Below are positions 52,401 to 64,000 of a stretch of 64,000 nt of DNA, one piece after another. The stretch is from Allacma fusca (lineage: Eukaryota > Arthropoda > Collembola > Symphypleona > Sminthuridae), in assembly GCA_947179485.1 (NCBI GenBank), contig OX359245.1, positions 4,941,001 to 5,005,000 on the forward strand, read 5' to 3'. The notes under the pieces were generated by a model. The model did not search any database. It saw only the letters and a program-made list of their open reading frames with translations, and was not told where the DNA came from. The translations under genes were made by a program, and so were the position numbers. Every line of letters starts with the position of its first letter. Position 1 is the stretch's first letter.

Positions 52401-53392
52401 TGTAATCATTGTCGCGTGTCTTTATTTTTAGGGATTTATATTAATCGGAAATCATTGTAACGAGGTGAAGAAATATTTCCTTTTAAAAATGTGGAATTAA
52501 GGAAAATATTCCTGAAAATTGAATTTCCCGCCAAATTTCTTGGTATAAACTCTCATTGGTACATATTAAAACTTCAAAATTTGGAATTCCGACGTCAAAA
52601 CCTTAACCCTGATTCCAGGCTAAAGGAAAATATTTCCAGCACCCAGGAAAAAATTTTCCAGAGGGATTTTTTTTTCGAGTAATAATTGAATTAAGAACAA
52701 CACCCTTTGCAAAAATTGACACCATGGTTCGTACAAAAGCGTCAAGGGTAGATAATTTGCCCTTTTTACAAAATGATTTTGATGGGAAAATAATACAGGG
52801 AGGGTAATTATATTCAAGGGAATTTTCATCCAAGGGAGGAACAAGTTTTGGATTAATTGCAGTGTAGTTTTTTCCTTCGTCAGGATTCTCAAATCCTGAT
52901 GATATGGTGCTCCTTGTTTTCTTGGAAGATTAGTATAGTAGATTCCACCAATTTAGGGAACATTTCTAGGATAAATTCATTAAATTGTCAAAGTCGAAGA
53001 CAGGACTGTATGAGTTTTGAATCCACTATCAAAATCCTTGTGGGAGAATCCAGTGAACCTGTCTCCCTTGAAAAACTTGTGGATAATAACCACTACTAAT
53101 ACTAAAAATATTTCCAACAACAGTGTTTTGCATTTTTGCTGGCTTTAGGATAAAGCCTTTATCCGCTTGGTGTAACTTTATGGAAAAGAGGTTTTTGTAA
53201 CAGGGAAAATTTTCGTATTAAAGAGTATCCTAGTATTGAATTAATGTCCGTGGAAATTCATGTGTATATCTAGATACATCAAAAGTACGGCTTGAGCTAC
53301 ATATAATGGTGGGAGTTTGGGCTGGGAAATTAATTTAGCTGTATGGAGGGATCAATTAATTGTGACAGGATTAGTAACTATTTAATTCTAGT

Positions 53393-53395
<3 letters not shown>

Positions 53396-53430
<35 letters not shown>
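53396..53430. repeat. (GA)n microsatellite upstream of bHLH exon
   Basis: GA dinucleotide run of about 35 bases, 330 bases before the bHLH exon acceptor. Confidence 0.95.
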
Positions 53431-53434
<4 letters not shown>

Positions 53435-53759
53435 AGCGAAAAAAAGGAGAGCATGTAATGTAGATAAATGAGGGATTTTTCCCTTTTCCCCCTTTCCTTC
53501 CAGCAAATATGCATTCACAGTCCGGGAGTCGATTTGAAGTAAGGACTCAATATATGTAATATATTGGGCTCTCTGGATACAGAAATGTTATTTTGTATAG
53601 AAATGGGTCTTATGTACATATGTATATCCTCTGAGTGCAAAGGTAAAAGTGGATATTGGTTTTTATGGGGACTTAAACGTGTGTGCCGTGATGGGATGGA
53701 TGGGAGATTGTAATAATGCTATTAAGGTATTGTTTCATTATATGTGTCCCTCTATATAG

Positions 53760-53950
53760 GATGAAGCCACCGCCAAAGGATGGAGTAACAAAATCGAATC
53801 CATCGAAACGTCACCGTGAGAGATTAAATGCTGAGCTGGACACCCTCGCCTCCCTCCTACCCTTTGAACAAAATATTCTCTCGAAATTAGATCGACTTTC
53901 TATACTTCGCCTTGCTGTCTCTTACCTTAGAACTAAAAGCTACTTTCAAG
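53760..53950 (+). CDS. ss: spineless / aryl hydrocarbon receptor homologue, bHLH exon
   Basis: The exon begins after CTATATAG and ends CTTTCAAG|GTATAA (phase 1). It encodes [20 protein letters not shown] followed by the rest of the bHLH, with helix 1 ([13 protein letters not shown]), loop and helix 2 ([17 protein letters not shown]) and the terminal SYFQ. The basic region [13 protein letters not shown] is the Ahr/spineless DNA-reading motif for xenobiotic-response-type half sites (with ARNT/Tango). One residue in helix 2 (A in RLAVSYL, where S is common) is a mild change. The frame upstream of the acceptor also stays open from 53716, but that is intron. PAS-A, PAS-B and the C-terminal activation domain are not in the window, so the gene continues right. 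Confidence 0.95.
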
Positions 53951-54997
53951 GTATAATTATATCACACAAATCTTGTCAAATTATTTTCATTGGTTCTCAA
54001 TCCTTTTATTTGATATTGCTCCTCACGTTTAAAAGGGATACCGTCTTAAGGGCATACGAATCTATACCAGCTGTCAAGGTTCCATGTAACTATTATCGTA
54101 TTTTAATTCAATTTACATAGTAGATATAACAGTTCTGGTATATCGCACACTAAAAGTCCTCCCCCTTAAAGGTAGATGTCCTATCAAAATCCCCGTCTTT
54201 TGTACAGCGTGTTTGCTTAGGACAAGAAAGAACATTTGATCAAGATTCCTCCATATATGGGCTGTTTTAAACCGGCGATTCGGAAACTCTACAATAATTG
54301 TGGAAAATTCAATGATTATTGCTCTACTAGATTTTAATTTGTGGCCAGGTTGTAGAAGTCGGGAAGAGTAAAATAGTGGACGAGCGTTTTTAAAAGAAAA
54401 ATTGGGATATTTACAGAACCCCTTTTAATGAAACCAAAGGAACAAAAAGCAAAGAAATAAGACAGAATCACTGGAAATATATTTACCAGCTAAAGGCACT
54501 AAATTTGCGCACAATTTAGAAAAACAATTGAATGGAATTTGAGGTTTTTTTTTAATCTCACCATTGAATATACTTATGACATGTGAAATTTTGATGGAAC
54601 TGAAAGTTGATGTAAAATAATTTTGAGGGAAAAATTTTTTTGCAGGATCTTCCTGGAATTTAAATTCCAGGAATTGTGCCATTAGTCTGCTTCTTCTTGT
54701 CTATTCTGTGTAAATATAGAAATCCATGTATGTACTTATGTGGTAGCCCTTGGATTCCACATGCCCTGAACCATGTGCTTATTCCCAAAAAAAAAAAAAA
54801 TTGGAGGAAAAAGGTATATTCCGTTTCTTGTTAATTTGATTGCAAATTATGACTCTCTCGTGCCATGTCTGTGTATGGTTCACGCCATGAACCCTGTATG
54901 AACGACATAGTGTGCATATATTATTGGTCAAAGCCTAGATTCTACATGTACCTTCCATACACTCACTATTTACAACATGTACGTACATATCCCCATC

Positions 54998-55070
54998 TCA
55001 CTACTACTACTACTACTACTAGTAGTAGTAGTGTTCTAGTGCTACATGCTACTACTTACTACTACAGCAA
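54998..55070. repeat. (CTA)n-(TAG)n palindromic trinucleotide tract
   Basis: About seven CTA units run straight into four TAG units (…CTACTACTAGTAGTAG…), forming a perfect inverted repeat, followed by more CTA-type units near 55050. It can fold into a hairpin. Confidence 0.9.
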
Positions 55071-56505
55071 AAGGAGAGCCTGACATGCTGAGAACACGCA
55101 AGGGTTAGATTCTCCCTTGTTGTTAAACAAACGACCGATAAGGACTTCACAGTATATCCTTGACATGACAACATATCTAATATGTCTCCCTACATTTTGT
55201 TTACCTCCAATAAAATTTTCATTTCCACAGGAAATCCTGTTTTTGAAAATTGAAAAACAAAAAAAAAAAAATTTGATGCTTCTGTTCTACAAATTTGTGT
55301 TCCTCTGAAGGAAAATCCTTTTTTTTTTCACCCACCCGCTTTATTTTATTTTCCTCTTGGAATTTTTCCTTCTGAATCAATTTCTTTCTGCACAGAGAAA
55401 GAAAATAATTCCCCCTAGAATATAATTTTTTTCTTTCCGTGTATAGATCTCTGCCTGTATCCCTATGTACCTACATACTATATCTACACATATCCCTGGA
55501 CATTTTCTTAGGGGTTCTGAAAACTCCAGGAAAAGGATACTTTTCCCCAGGACCTTTCCCATAGGTATAGATACATGAAAATAGATCCGCTCATATAGCA
55601 CACACCTTTCTTAACTCCCACATGTACACACATGCATGCTCAGTCATAGGTAGATATCTACAGTGTTTATATGATTACCATGGATTGAGCCTGATACATT
55701 TCAGATTATGGTTCTATACTTACATATTATATACTTATATATTAAATACTACACAAGTTTTTTTTCTTCTCTCTGTCTCTCTCCTTTTCCCCGTAAAATT
55801 TTCTATTGAGCCTTTTCTTTCCTGGAGAGTTTCCATACACCCAGAATGTATATACACAGTGGACCCTCTATCCAGAAGCACCCCTGCAAGAACCCAAATT
55901 GAACTCTGGCCCAAATTTACAGAGAAAAACTCCGATATCAAAAAACAAATTACTAGCATTAAAATAAAACAAGGGAAAATTTCAAATACATTTTGCCATT
56001 TTTAGAAAACCACACATGCCCTTATAAGGGAGTCAATTCCAGGAAGAGTATACGCTGTAAATATAGATATGTAGATATTCATATTCTGTATTTACCTGCG
56101 CATTGACTGTAACGTCCAAACTACCATGTACGAGACGCAGAGGTGCATGAAAATCTGATTTTTATATTTACCCCAATATGTATCTATGTTTGCATGAGGA
56201 CATACATATGTAAGGGTATATAGGAGCTATAGCGTCGGAGAATCGTACAGTGACCTCTGTGTAGAGTAGCATCGCTAGAAGGGCGCCAAATTTAAGGATT
56301 TTGATTAAAATTTTGAATTGGAATCAAAAAGAGAAAATTAAGGTGGGATTGTTGCGGGTGCAAATACAGGGGTTTTAAATTTGTGGGAAAGTTTTTTGGA
56401 GCCAATTCGGGCATTTGCGTTAGAGCAGGGGGGGTCTTCTGGAGTGAGGGTCGACTGTAGGCATAGAAGGAGAATGAGAAGGCAAAGGGATGGAGAGGAG
56501 TGAGT

Positions 56506-56536
<31 letters not shown>

Positions 56537-57754
56537 TGAGAGAGAGGGCGAATGAGAGAAGATATGGATTAGACTTAAATATGAGAGAGTTTCCGTGACT
56601 GGAGCACATTAAGTTTGTATTTTTTGGGGTAAAAAGTGCCGTGTGTGCGTGTGTGTCTTATCTCCACAATATACTTTTACTCCGTCTTTAATAACGTCAG
56701 TTTGTGTGCGTTACTATCGATTTGTCCCCACCACCTTTATACTTTACCTTCAGAGAGTTTTCCACAGTCTCTCTCTCTCTCTCTGAGTTTTTCTCTCTCT
56801 CACATTTTCTACTTCCAGTCAGCTCTCGGACGTCGGAGTGGATCGAGTTTTTTTCCCTATTCCCTGGTACTCTCTCTCTCTCTCTCTCTCTCTCTTTCGC
56901 TCTATTTCTCCCTCCCACCCCTCCTCCTTCTCCTCCTCCACCTCCTCTCTCCGGTGCGCTCTCTCGCTCACTCACTCTCTCACTCACTCATGGTCGTCTA
57001 TGTATCTGTCTCTTTTATCCCAATGTGCTTCTCTTTCATTCACTCTCTTACCTTTAATTACTATCAATGCTATTATTTCCCGTGTAATTAATTCTCCAGA
57101 CTCATTACACACCAGCCTCGGCCTCCTCTCTAATGGAATTGGAAAACTTTCCAGGATTTATGAGCCTCTTCTTTTTCTTTTGCACAACGCACACACACAC
57201 ACACACACACATAAGAAACAATGGCTTTTTTTTTACTTGACAAAAAAAAACATTCCTTTTGTGTTAGGTTCAGGTTCAATTATTATTATAGAGATTCTAT
57301 TTCTTTATAGGTTTTTCAATTTTTTTTCTCCAGTAATTTGTTTTTTGCGAAGTTCATCTAAGATCTAAGGATGCGAGACATGAGGGAGAGAGGGGGATGG
57401 GAGGGAGTTTTGCAGGGATTTTATTTTTGTTCCCAGACAAAAATAAAATGCATAATTATTGTAGAATGAAGGAAAATTAAAGGATAAAAGTATTTAAATG
57501 CAGGATTTAAAGGGGATTTTCCCTCTGAATTAATTACTAGCTTCCGTAAATATTTTTTCTTTGAGATTCATTCACTTTCATTGAATTTTATTAATTTTCT
57601 GGACATTTGACTTTTTGGACAGTTTCATTTTTCAAGGTGTTTTGTGCTGGGGCTAAATTTCAAAGGGACGATTTTTTTGGTAATTATTATTCTGTCTGAA
57701 TTGCTTTCATGTTCCAGGGACCATTTTGATTTTAAGGGGAAAATTTTTGTAATA

Positions 57755-57960
57755 AATTTTGTGGGAGACAACTTTATAAGAAATTTTGTGGGGGACAAAT
57801 TTGTAAGAAATTTTGTGGGGGACAAATTTGTAAGACATTTTGTGGGGGACAAATTTGTAAGACATTTTGTGGGGGACAAATTTCTGAGACATTTTGTGGG
57901 GGATAAATTTGTAAGAAATTTTGTGGGAGACAGCGTTGTAAAGAATTTTGTGGGAGAAAA
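57755..57960. repeat. 30-bp minisatellite, about 7 copies
   Basis: Unit AAATTTTGTGGGGGACAAAT followed by TTGTAAGACA, with single-base variants. The 30-base period preserves reading frame, so both strands show repetitive open frames (NFVGDKFVR-type) that are not genes. Confidence 0.93.
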
Positions 57961-60900
57961 TTTCCTGTTGAATTTTTTTCCGAAGGATTTTGCAAGGAGT
58001 AAAAATATTTAGTTTTTTTTCGCACGCATTAACTTGTGCATTAATGAAAGGGCTTTGATTTTTTGCTCTAGCTAAGTCGAGTTTTCATTTCCCCTTGTGA
58101 GAAACCATGTCAGTACTGGGGATTGAATTCGTTTAAAATTGATGGAAATTGACCTGAACCAAATCAGAGACAGCGGTGGTTATTGACATGGGAAAAAAAT
58201 GTTGAGATTCTGTCGGGCTATATGTGTGTGTGTGTGTGTTTCTCTGTGTGTGTGTGTGTATGTGTGTGGGGAAGACGAAGAGAAAGAGAAAAAGTAGAGG
58301 AAAAACCACAGAAAGGTTCGGAATGACGTTGAAAAAGTTTTTCAGCTTGTAACTGGGGAAAAAAGCAGAGTCAATAATAATTAAATTGATAAAATATGAA
58401 AGGAAATACGGCTAGACACAAGATTCAAAATGAATTAGCTTATAGCTCAGGGAATGTGCTCGTTGTAATAAATGCGTCCTTACGAAAGTACCAGGATATA
58501 GATGTAAGGTTTGTGTATTCATATGTGTATGGACTTACTGCCAGTTTTTTCCCTAAAAGCTCCATCATCCATATACACAAAATCCTAGTGCTTTTACGAG
58601 CAAAAAATCCATGGCACATCCTATATACTCGGCTCGTATGTATTCAAATGTGTATGTGTCTGTGGAAACTCTCACCGTAAAGGCTTTAGGTCTATGCGTT
58701 ACACACAGTAAACACAATTGAGAAAATTGATTTTCGTTTCATTGTGACAAGTTTATAAATGTTATCAAATTAATCATGTTAAAGGGTTGGATGGTTCTGG
58801 GGCTCCCCCCCCCCACACACACACACACATAAAAAATCATGTAATTTCTCATTAAGATTGCTTTTCCAAAGCGGTCGTCAGTGTCTGCCTCGGGGCCAAA
58901 TTGGAATTTACACCTTTTCTCCATCCCCAATAACTTAGGCTGCCTTGATGTTAGTCTCGGGTCGTGGAACGTCTGTCAAACCTCTGCGTCATGTGGAAGC
59001 CACAACTCTAATAATCTCATTGTAATTTCTAAAAGCGGGTTTCATTTTGGGAAATTTTCAAGTCTAAGTAATCATCTTTTACATCGGAATGACAGACCAA
59101 AGCAGTGATAATAAATGTCCCATAAAAATAATTAGAATTTTGTGGGGTGGATTTTACTGAATAGATCCGTTGAAATTCAACCCGAACGTTTGCTTGAAGA
59201 TCCAACAATACAAATTTTCCTTAGCACACATTTTTACTTCAAGTGAAACCCTAGATTTTCCTTAAAAATTTGATCAAGAATTTACCCTACAAATTCATGC
59301 AGCGCCAATTTATTTCTAAAAAGTTTTTAAAGAAAATTGTATAAAAATTAAACCAAAAGCATTCTTTTGGAAAAATGATTCCATCCTAAAATTTCAGCGA
59401 AGAATGTTCCTTAAAGATTCACTGACGATGACTGTTCCACAAAATTTCAGCGAAGAATGTACCTTAGGAATTCATTGGCACAATTAATTTCTTCTTAAAA
59501 TCTTATATAGTTTTCGGAAAACAAATTCAACCAAGAAATTATCCCCACAATCGAATAAAATTCTCGAGGAAATTCCTTGTGAAGCAAAAAATTACCACTG
59601 AGACTAATTCAATATTTCGTCGAATATTAGGTCGCCCAATATTTTATAATCTACAGAATTTCCCTAGTTTCAGAAATTGACCCACAAAGATTTCCACAGC
59701 TTCCACAAAATCCATTAATTTTGACAGTACTAGCTTAAAGACACCTCATTGAGAAATTTTAAGGAAAAGTTTCCCTCCCCAAGTTTTTTGGTTTCGTAAA
59801 TTTTGCATCGGGTAGGAAGACATCTGGCAAAACATGTAGAACATATATTAATGTGAGAGGTCATTCCACCCGAAGATTTCCATCGGATTGTGTGTGTGTC
59901 TGTTAATTAGAAAAAAAATTCTGTAAATTTGACATGGGACCCAACCTTGTTTACCTTTACCGATCCTAAATTATAAAAAAAATTGACCGCACTGCACTAA
60001 AAGCCTAGCAATCAAAAACGTGTGAGTACGAGAGCATTGTCGGAAATCTCAAAATCCTGCATAAGAGCCACAGCATATAGTGGCATTAATCCTACCGTAA
60101 GCTATGAAAAAGGTCCAAAGGAGAAAACAAGTTTAAAGGAAAAGTCGAGGAGAAAAAAAAGTGGTCATTTTTATTATAAAAAAAGGGTTTCCTCCAATTT
60201 TTTCCTTCCGTTTTCCTCCCTTAACCCTAAAATCCAGTATATGGGTAAAAATGTAGGTGCATATCCCAGTGTCTTATCTCTCTCTGTGTGTGTTAATTTT
60301 ATGACACTAAAGTAAATATATAATTGCGTATTACTCCAGCCCGGTTTTATTATATGGTTTTTATCTCTTTTGTTTTATATTCTTGCCTTGATTTAAAGAG
60401 TACCTTTTAGTTTTGCAAACACATTGCCAAAAGGTAGGATTATAGGATTTTCAAAATGTAGGAACAAAACAAAAACTCCTTACAACAATTCTTCCCTAAG
60501 AAAAAGATTTTTTGCCAGTCTCAATTTCACCTGACGCTTGTAATTTTACAGCCTAATCAACTCCCTACACCTACATTGGTGGAGAGACTGCAACTATTTA
60601 GTAAAGTCTTAAACACTTATGGAGTGTCTCAATTTTACGACCATTTGAAAATCTCAACTACAATTTTCCCTCACACTCAGAGTATATGTGAAGCAGTAAA
60701 GACAACCATATTATTAGTCCCCGAACTTTTACCCCTCTCAGCTTTTTTATGACACTAATTTCAGACTACATCTCTGCCAGAGAGAGAGAGAGTGATGCAA
60801 ATATCTAAAGGGAAATTGAGTAATTTGAAGAGCAACATGTATAATTAGATAATAAAAACGTTAAAAAAAGTTCCACTAAACTTTGATAATAATGTGATTA

Positions 60901-62845
60901 TCTTTCCCTTGTCGTTCGAAAATTCTCCGCAAAATATCCCGTCAAATTTAAGTTCATTTTCCAAGGGAGGGTTTCCCCTTTTTTCGCAAGCGCAACTGGT
61001 ACACTCAAGAATAAATTTCCTGCAGATATGTATGTCCGTACAAGTTCGCGTGCTAAGAATGACTAGAAGGATACCAAAGATAGCAAGATGTTTTGCGGGA
61101 GAGGAAAATGCAAATTTTAATTTGAACACAGATGAACGCTGTTTGGTTCCATTGACCAAATGCTCAATAATTATCCTTTATAAAATGGCTAAGTCAACAC
61201 ACGCAACTTTTGGGGCGTTTCTGTCACGTTACGTCAAATATGTCTCAAATATTGAAAACTTTGACGCATTAAAATGCGAACGAAAATAGTCAAGTTAACC
61301 GCTTTTAATCGGAGACGATTACAACACCAGAACTCCAGATGTCCGGGTTTAAGCCGAGCAGCTGGGAAAATGGCTGAAGAAATTTACAAAAGACGAAGAA
61401 AATTCTGGACGTTTTAGTAAAATTTATTGAAAATTCCAAAGAAAAATGATACCGGCGTTTCTGGAGAGAACTGCAGGAAAATGAAATTTCTGAAGAATTT
61501 AAGAAGAATGTGTTGGATATTTTCTCCCAAAAGGAAAATTTCTCCAGAGTTCGACACCAAAAATTTTAAATCTGCTAAAATATAAAGTTCTCCCAAAATT
61601 TCTGGGAAATTTCGAAACGGGAAGTGAATTTACATGAAAATTGTATACACAATTTGGTGATTCGAACCAAAAGGGTTAATGTTTGGCAAATTGGCCATAT
61701 TTACTGGGCGTTTATCCACACCTTATGATTTCGCATATTTTAGCCCATATCCCCTGAACTGTAAGAAAAGGATTGGACAATTGCAATGCAATTACAGTGC
61801 AATACTCAAGAATATGGAAAACAAGACGGTTGTTTTGCTAAAATACTCTACTACAAAGGATTTAATTGCTCCTGTGTCCTTGTCATTAAATTTGCAAGGC
61901 TTTGGGAATTGAGGTTTCCATTCCGAAATCATATCCTCTATTATATGTATGTATGTCTACACTCTTGTACACACAAAAGCTTGACCAGATAATATCTTCA
62001 TCAGTGACAGTGACGGGGCAGGGGCCGTAATTATAACGAGAGTGTTACCGAGGAGTTGGGAAAAAGGGTTATGACATGTCTACCTTCCCCATGGGCTCTG
62101 CATCTCTGCCAACATGAAAAACGTATTGTTAGTCATCCCTCTGTCCATGAGGTAATGTACATCCCTTTAGGGTCGGCACTGTGCTGAGTGTACGTAACAC
62201 ACGTGTGTTTGTATGTGCAATGAGAACCACGTTTTCTACATAGAATTGCATCTCGACATATTCCAGATCATACACACAAAATTTATGATAGATAGATAGA
62301 CACCCAAACCTTATATTCTATTATACTGGATTAACCCCTCTATAAGCACAATTTAATTACACACTGTACATATCTACACCTATTTACACAATGGGAACCC
62401 ACGTGTGGTCAGATGGTCTACATTTCCCGTATTGCTCCAACCCTCCCAGCCCCATAACAAACCTGTAATTGGCCCGTGTCTTTTCTCACATGTGCGAATT
62501 CATTCAGATTTAAATCGAGGCTTTGTACCCTACCCCTTTTGTACCTATTTGAATATTTGTTTATCTATTGACCCAATCACGCTCAATCACCTCTTAATAC
62601 TCAATACGCATTGAGAGTTGCGCTCTTAATAAGTCTCGAAGTCAAACTTCGCACTTTAGTTTCGAGTTTTAGACATCACGTTGACAAATTGCTCTTACGT
62701 CCCTAAGAAAGACATCTCTTTACAAGAGGATTATACATATCATTTGACGCAAAAACATTTTGACCGTAATTTTTTATTTTGTGTTATATAAAACGTAATT
62801 ATGCAAAAGGAAATTTCCCTGTTTAAACTATGTATGTATCCCCAC

Positions 62846-63533
62846 CATACCTCGGCGAACTCATGAGTTCTGAGTTCCGAACTCGAACTCAGCTCACATT
62901 CGAGTTCCATAAAATCTGGTTTTGAGTGCGAGTTCGGAGCTGTTTTAAAAGCCGCCGCGACTTGAGGCTGAGAGCCAATCAATTATGGCAGAACTCAAAT
63001 GAATGAGTGCGAGTTCGAAATGTGGACCTCACCAACACCAACCTCCTAATTCCATCTATGCTTAAATATTTATATTGTGGAATAACGATTGCTGTGCATA
63101 TACCTGCGAATTGATTCTTATCGAATTCGGTCAATGAAGCGTGTGCAAAATAATGGTTTAAGCGCTTAAAATAAAATGAAAAAAACTGAAAGCACTAATG
63201 TTCGTTTGATTTTTGTAGATACATAAAGTATAATATTTTACTTCCGTTCTTATTATTATTTCGAAGAGTTAAAGTAAAAACAATGCGTGGTAAAAAAAAT
63301 GCTTTTAATTGAATTGATGTATTTAAATGGCAGTATACTTGCTTCACGAAACTGGAAATTGAGGCTTAGGTGAGTTCGAGGCTGAGTTCCAATGGGTAAT
63401 AAACGAGCCTCTGAGTTCGAGTTCGAGGCAAAGAATTACTTAGAGTTCAGTGCCTCAGTGAGTTCGAGGCTTAGAGACCTTGTACACGTTTGACTGAGTG
63501 CGAGTTCGAGTTCGAAATTTTTGCCGAGGTATG
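62846..63533. mobile_element. hAT-type non-autonomous transposon with GAGTTCGA word-array ends
   Basis: The perfect 8-bp duplication ATCCCCAC lies at 62838-62845 and 63534-63541. Termini are inverted CATACCTCGGC (11 bp). The left (62857-63020) and right (63370-63520) parts are degenerate tandem GAGTTCGA/TCGAACTC words; the centre is unique AT-rich sequence. No transposase frame. At 688 bp it is the smallest of the five hAT-type elements. It lies in the presumed spineless intron. Confidence 0.9.
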
Positions 63534-63541
63534 ATCCCCAC

Positions 63542-64000
63542 ATTTACAACAGCGTTTTATGAAAATAGGGGCAAAAGTGCAGGAAATTTTCCCTGAAGCT
63601 TTAATTTGTCTTAGTATAAAATTCTCTGCAGGAATCTGTGTATCCTTTGTAAAAGATCCCTTGATAGTAGAAATATTTACTTAAAAAATTTGGAAACTCC
63701 CCCTTAACACAGTAACCATATTTCTGGTTTCCTGTTCATGCGAGCATGAATAAGGGAATCTGTTTTTGAGGTTGAAAGAAATAAAATAAAAAAGTCCAAG
63801 GGCGATTGAAATTTGCACTAGGCAGCCAGTGGCGGGATTTGTGTTTAATATAGAAATCAGTGTCAGTCGACTCAATATTTGCCTAGTCATTCTTCCCTAT
63901 TGGTCTAGTGTTACCAGCAAATCTATTGTATTGCGGTAATCCGTTTCGATCCACGGTAGGTTTACTACGAATACACAATTTAAGTTTAGATAGAGCCTAC
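63542..64000. other. Non-coding end of window, no feature recognised
   Basis: Presumed intron sequence of spineless. No exon, repeat or RNA gene is recognisable. Confidence 0.4.

Larger units (their letters stand above)
43629..53759 (+). other. First coding intron of spineless (about 10.1 kb)
   Basis: Bounded by GTGAGT at 43629 and CTATATAG at 53759. Contents: TG tracts near 45278, 46070 and 47400, (CT) 49386-49412, (GA) 51361-51376 and 53396-53430, and a GAATT-word array at about 48110-48450. No other exon or transposon with complete ends is recognised on either strand. Large first introns of developmental factors commonly house enhancers; none can be pinpointed here by eye. Confidence 0.7.
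53951..62837 (+). other. Start of second coding intron of spineless, no exon seen
   Basis: Begins with GTATAA after the bHLH exon and continues without any PAS-domain-like exon. Simple sequences: CTA/TAG 54998-55033, (GA) 56510-56536, (CT) 56771-56784 and 56873-56896, (CA) 57189-57210, (TG) 58224-58260, C9(AC)n near 58806-58830. One 30-bp minisatellite lies at about 57755. Frames over the CT tracts (Ser-Leu runs) are artefacts. Confidence 0.6.

Noticed and set aside
57625..58025. Repetitive proteins with NFVGD or SPTKF units
   Set aside because: A 30-bp tandem repeat without stops explains the frames on both strands.
53951..62837. PAS-domain exons of spineless
   Set aside because: None of the plus-strand frames shows PAS-A or PAS-B residues; they must lie outside the window.
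63920..63965. tRNA T-arm-like GTTTCGATCC
   Set aside because: No matching acceptor, D or anticodon stems around it.

Overview
The window reads as nuclear DNA of an arthropod: AT-rich, intron-containing, crowded with DNA transposons on the left and simple repeats on the right. The arthropod call rests mainly on the first two coding exons of a spineless/aryl-hydrocarbon-receptor gene, whose N-terminus (MNQLGTVYATKRRRRNGKS) and bHLH follow the insect/crustacean spineless pattern. A springtail or crustacean is possible; the species cannot be fixed from the sequence.

Layout. 1-5342: three host genes packed closely. A plus-strand gene contributes only its charged C-terminal tail (to 203). Tail-to-tail with it lies a four-exon SIAH-type RING E3 ligase on the minus strand (354-1615). 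Behind that is a complete ten-exon GTPBP1-type translational GTPase on the minus strand (2048-5342). I built both gene models by matching splice sites, reading phase and family similarity.

5343-19100: a transposon graveyard with no host gene. It holds a TTAA-flanked piggyBac-like element with a huge TA-rich array (6457-8317). It also holds four hAT-type non-autonomous elements with perfect 8-bp target duplications (8994-9921; 11574-14525 with 11962-13269 nested inside it; 16533-18211), and an inverted-repeat element (18302-19090). A fifth hAT element lies at 62846-63533. All five hAT elements have ends filled with degenerate tandem copies of a short, family-specific, often palindromic word.

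19702-27651: a complete Copia-type LTR retrotransposon with 448-bp LTRs that look identical and a CTCTG target duplication. A single open frame of 2144 codons runs gag, protease, integrase, reverse transcriptase, RNase H and then, without a stop, an envelope-like membrane glycoprotein. This is the most striking object in the window. It looks recently inserted and possibly still competent.

27657-64000: the upstream region, promoter and first two introns of spineless on the plus strand. The first coding exon is 43573-43628 and the bHLH exon is 53760-53950, with about 10.1 kb of intron between them. The PAS exons must lie beyond the window. A GAGA tract, a GC-rich block and an Inr plus correctly spaced DPE precede the first coding exon. 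The rest is non-coding DNA rich in (GA), (CT), (CA), (CCCT) tracts and a few minisatellites, as expected around a developmental transcription-factor gene.
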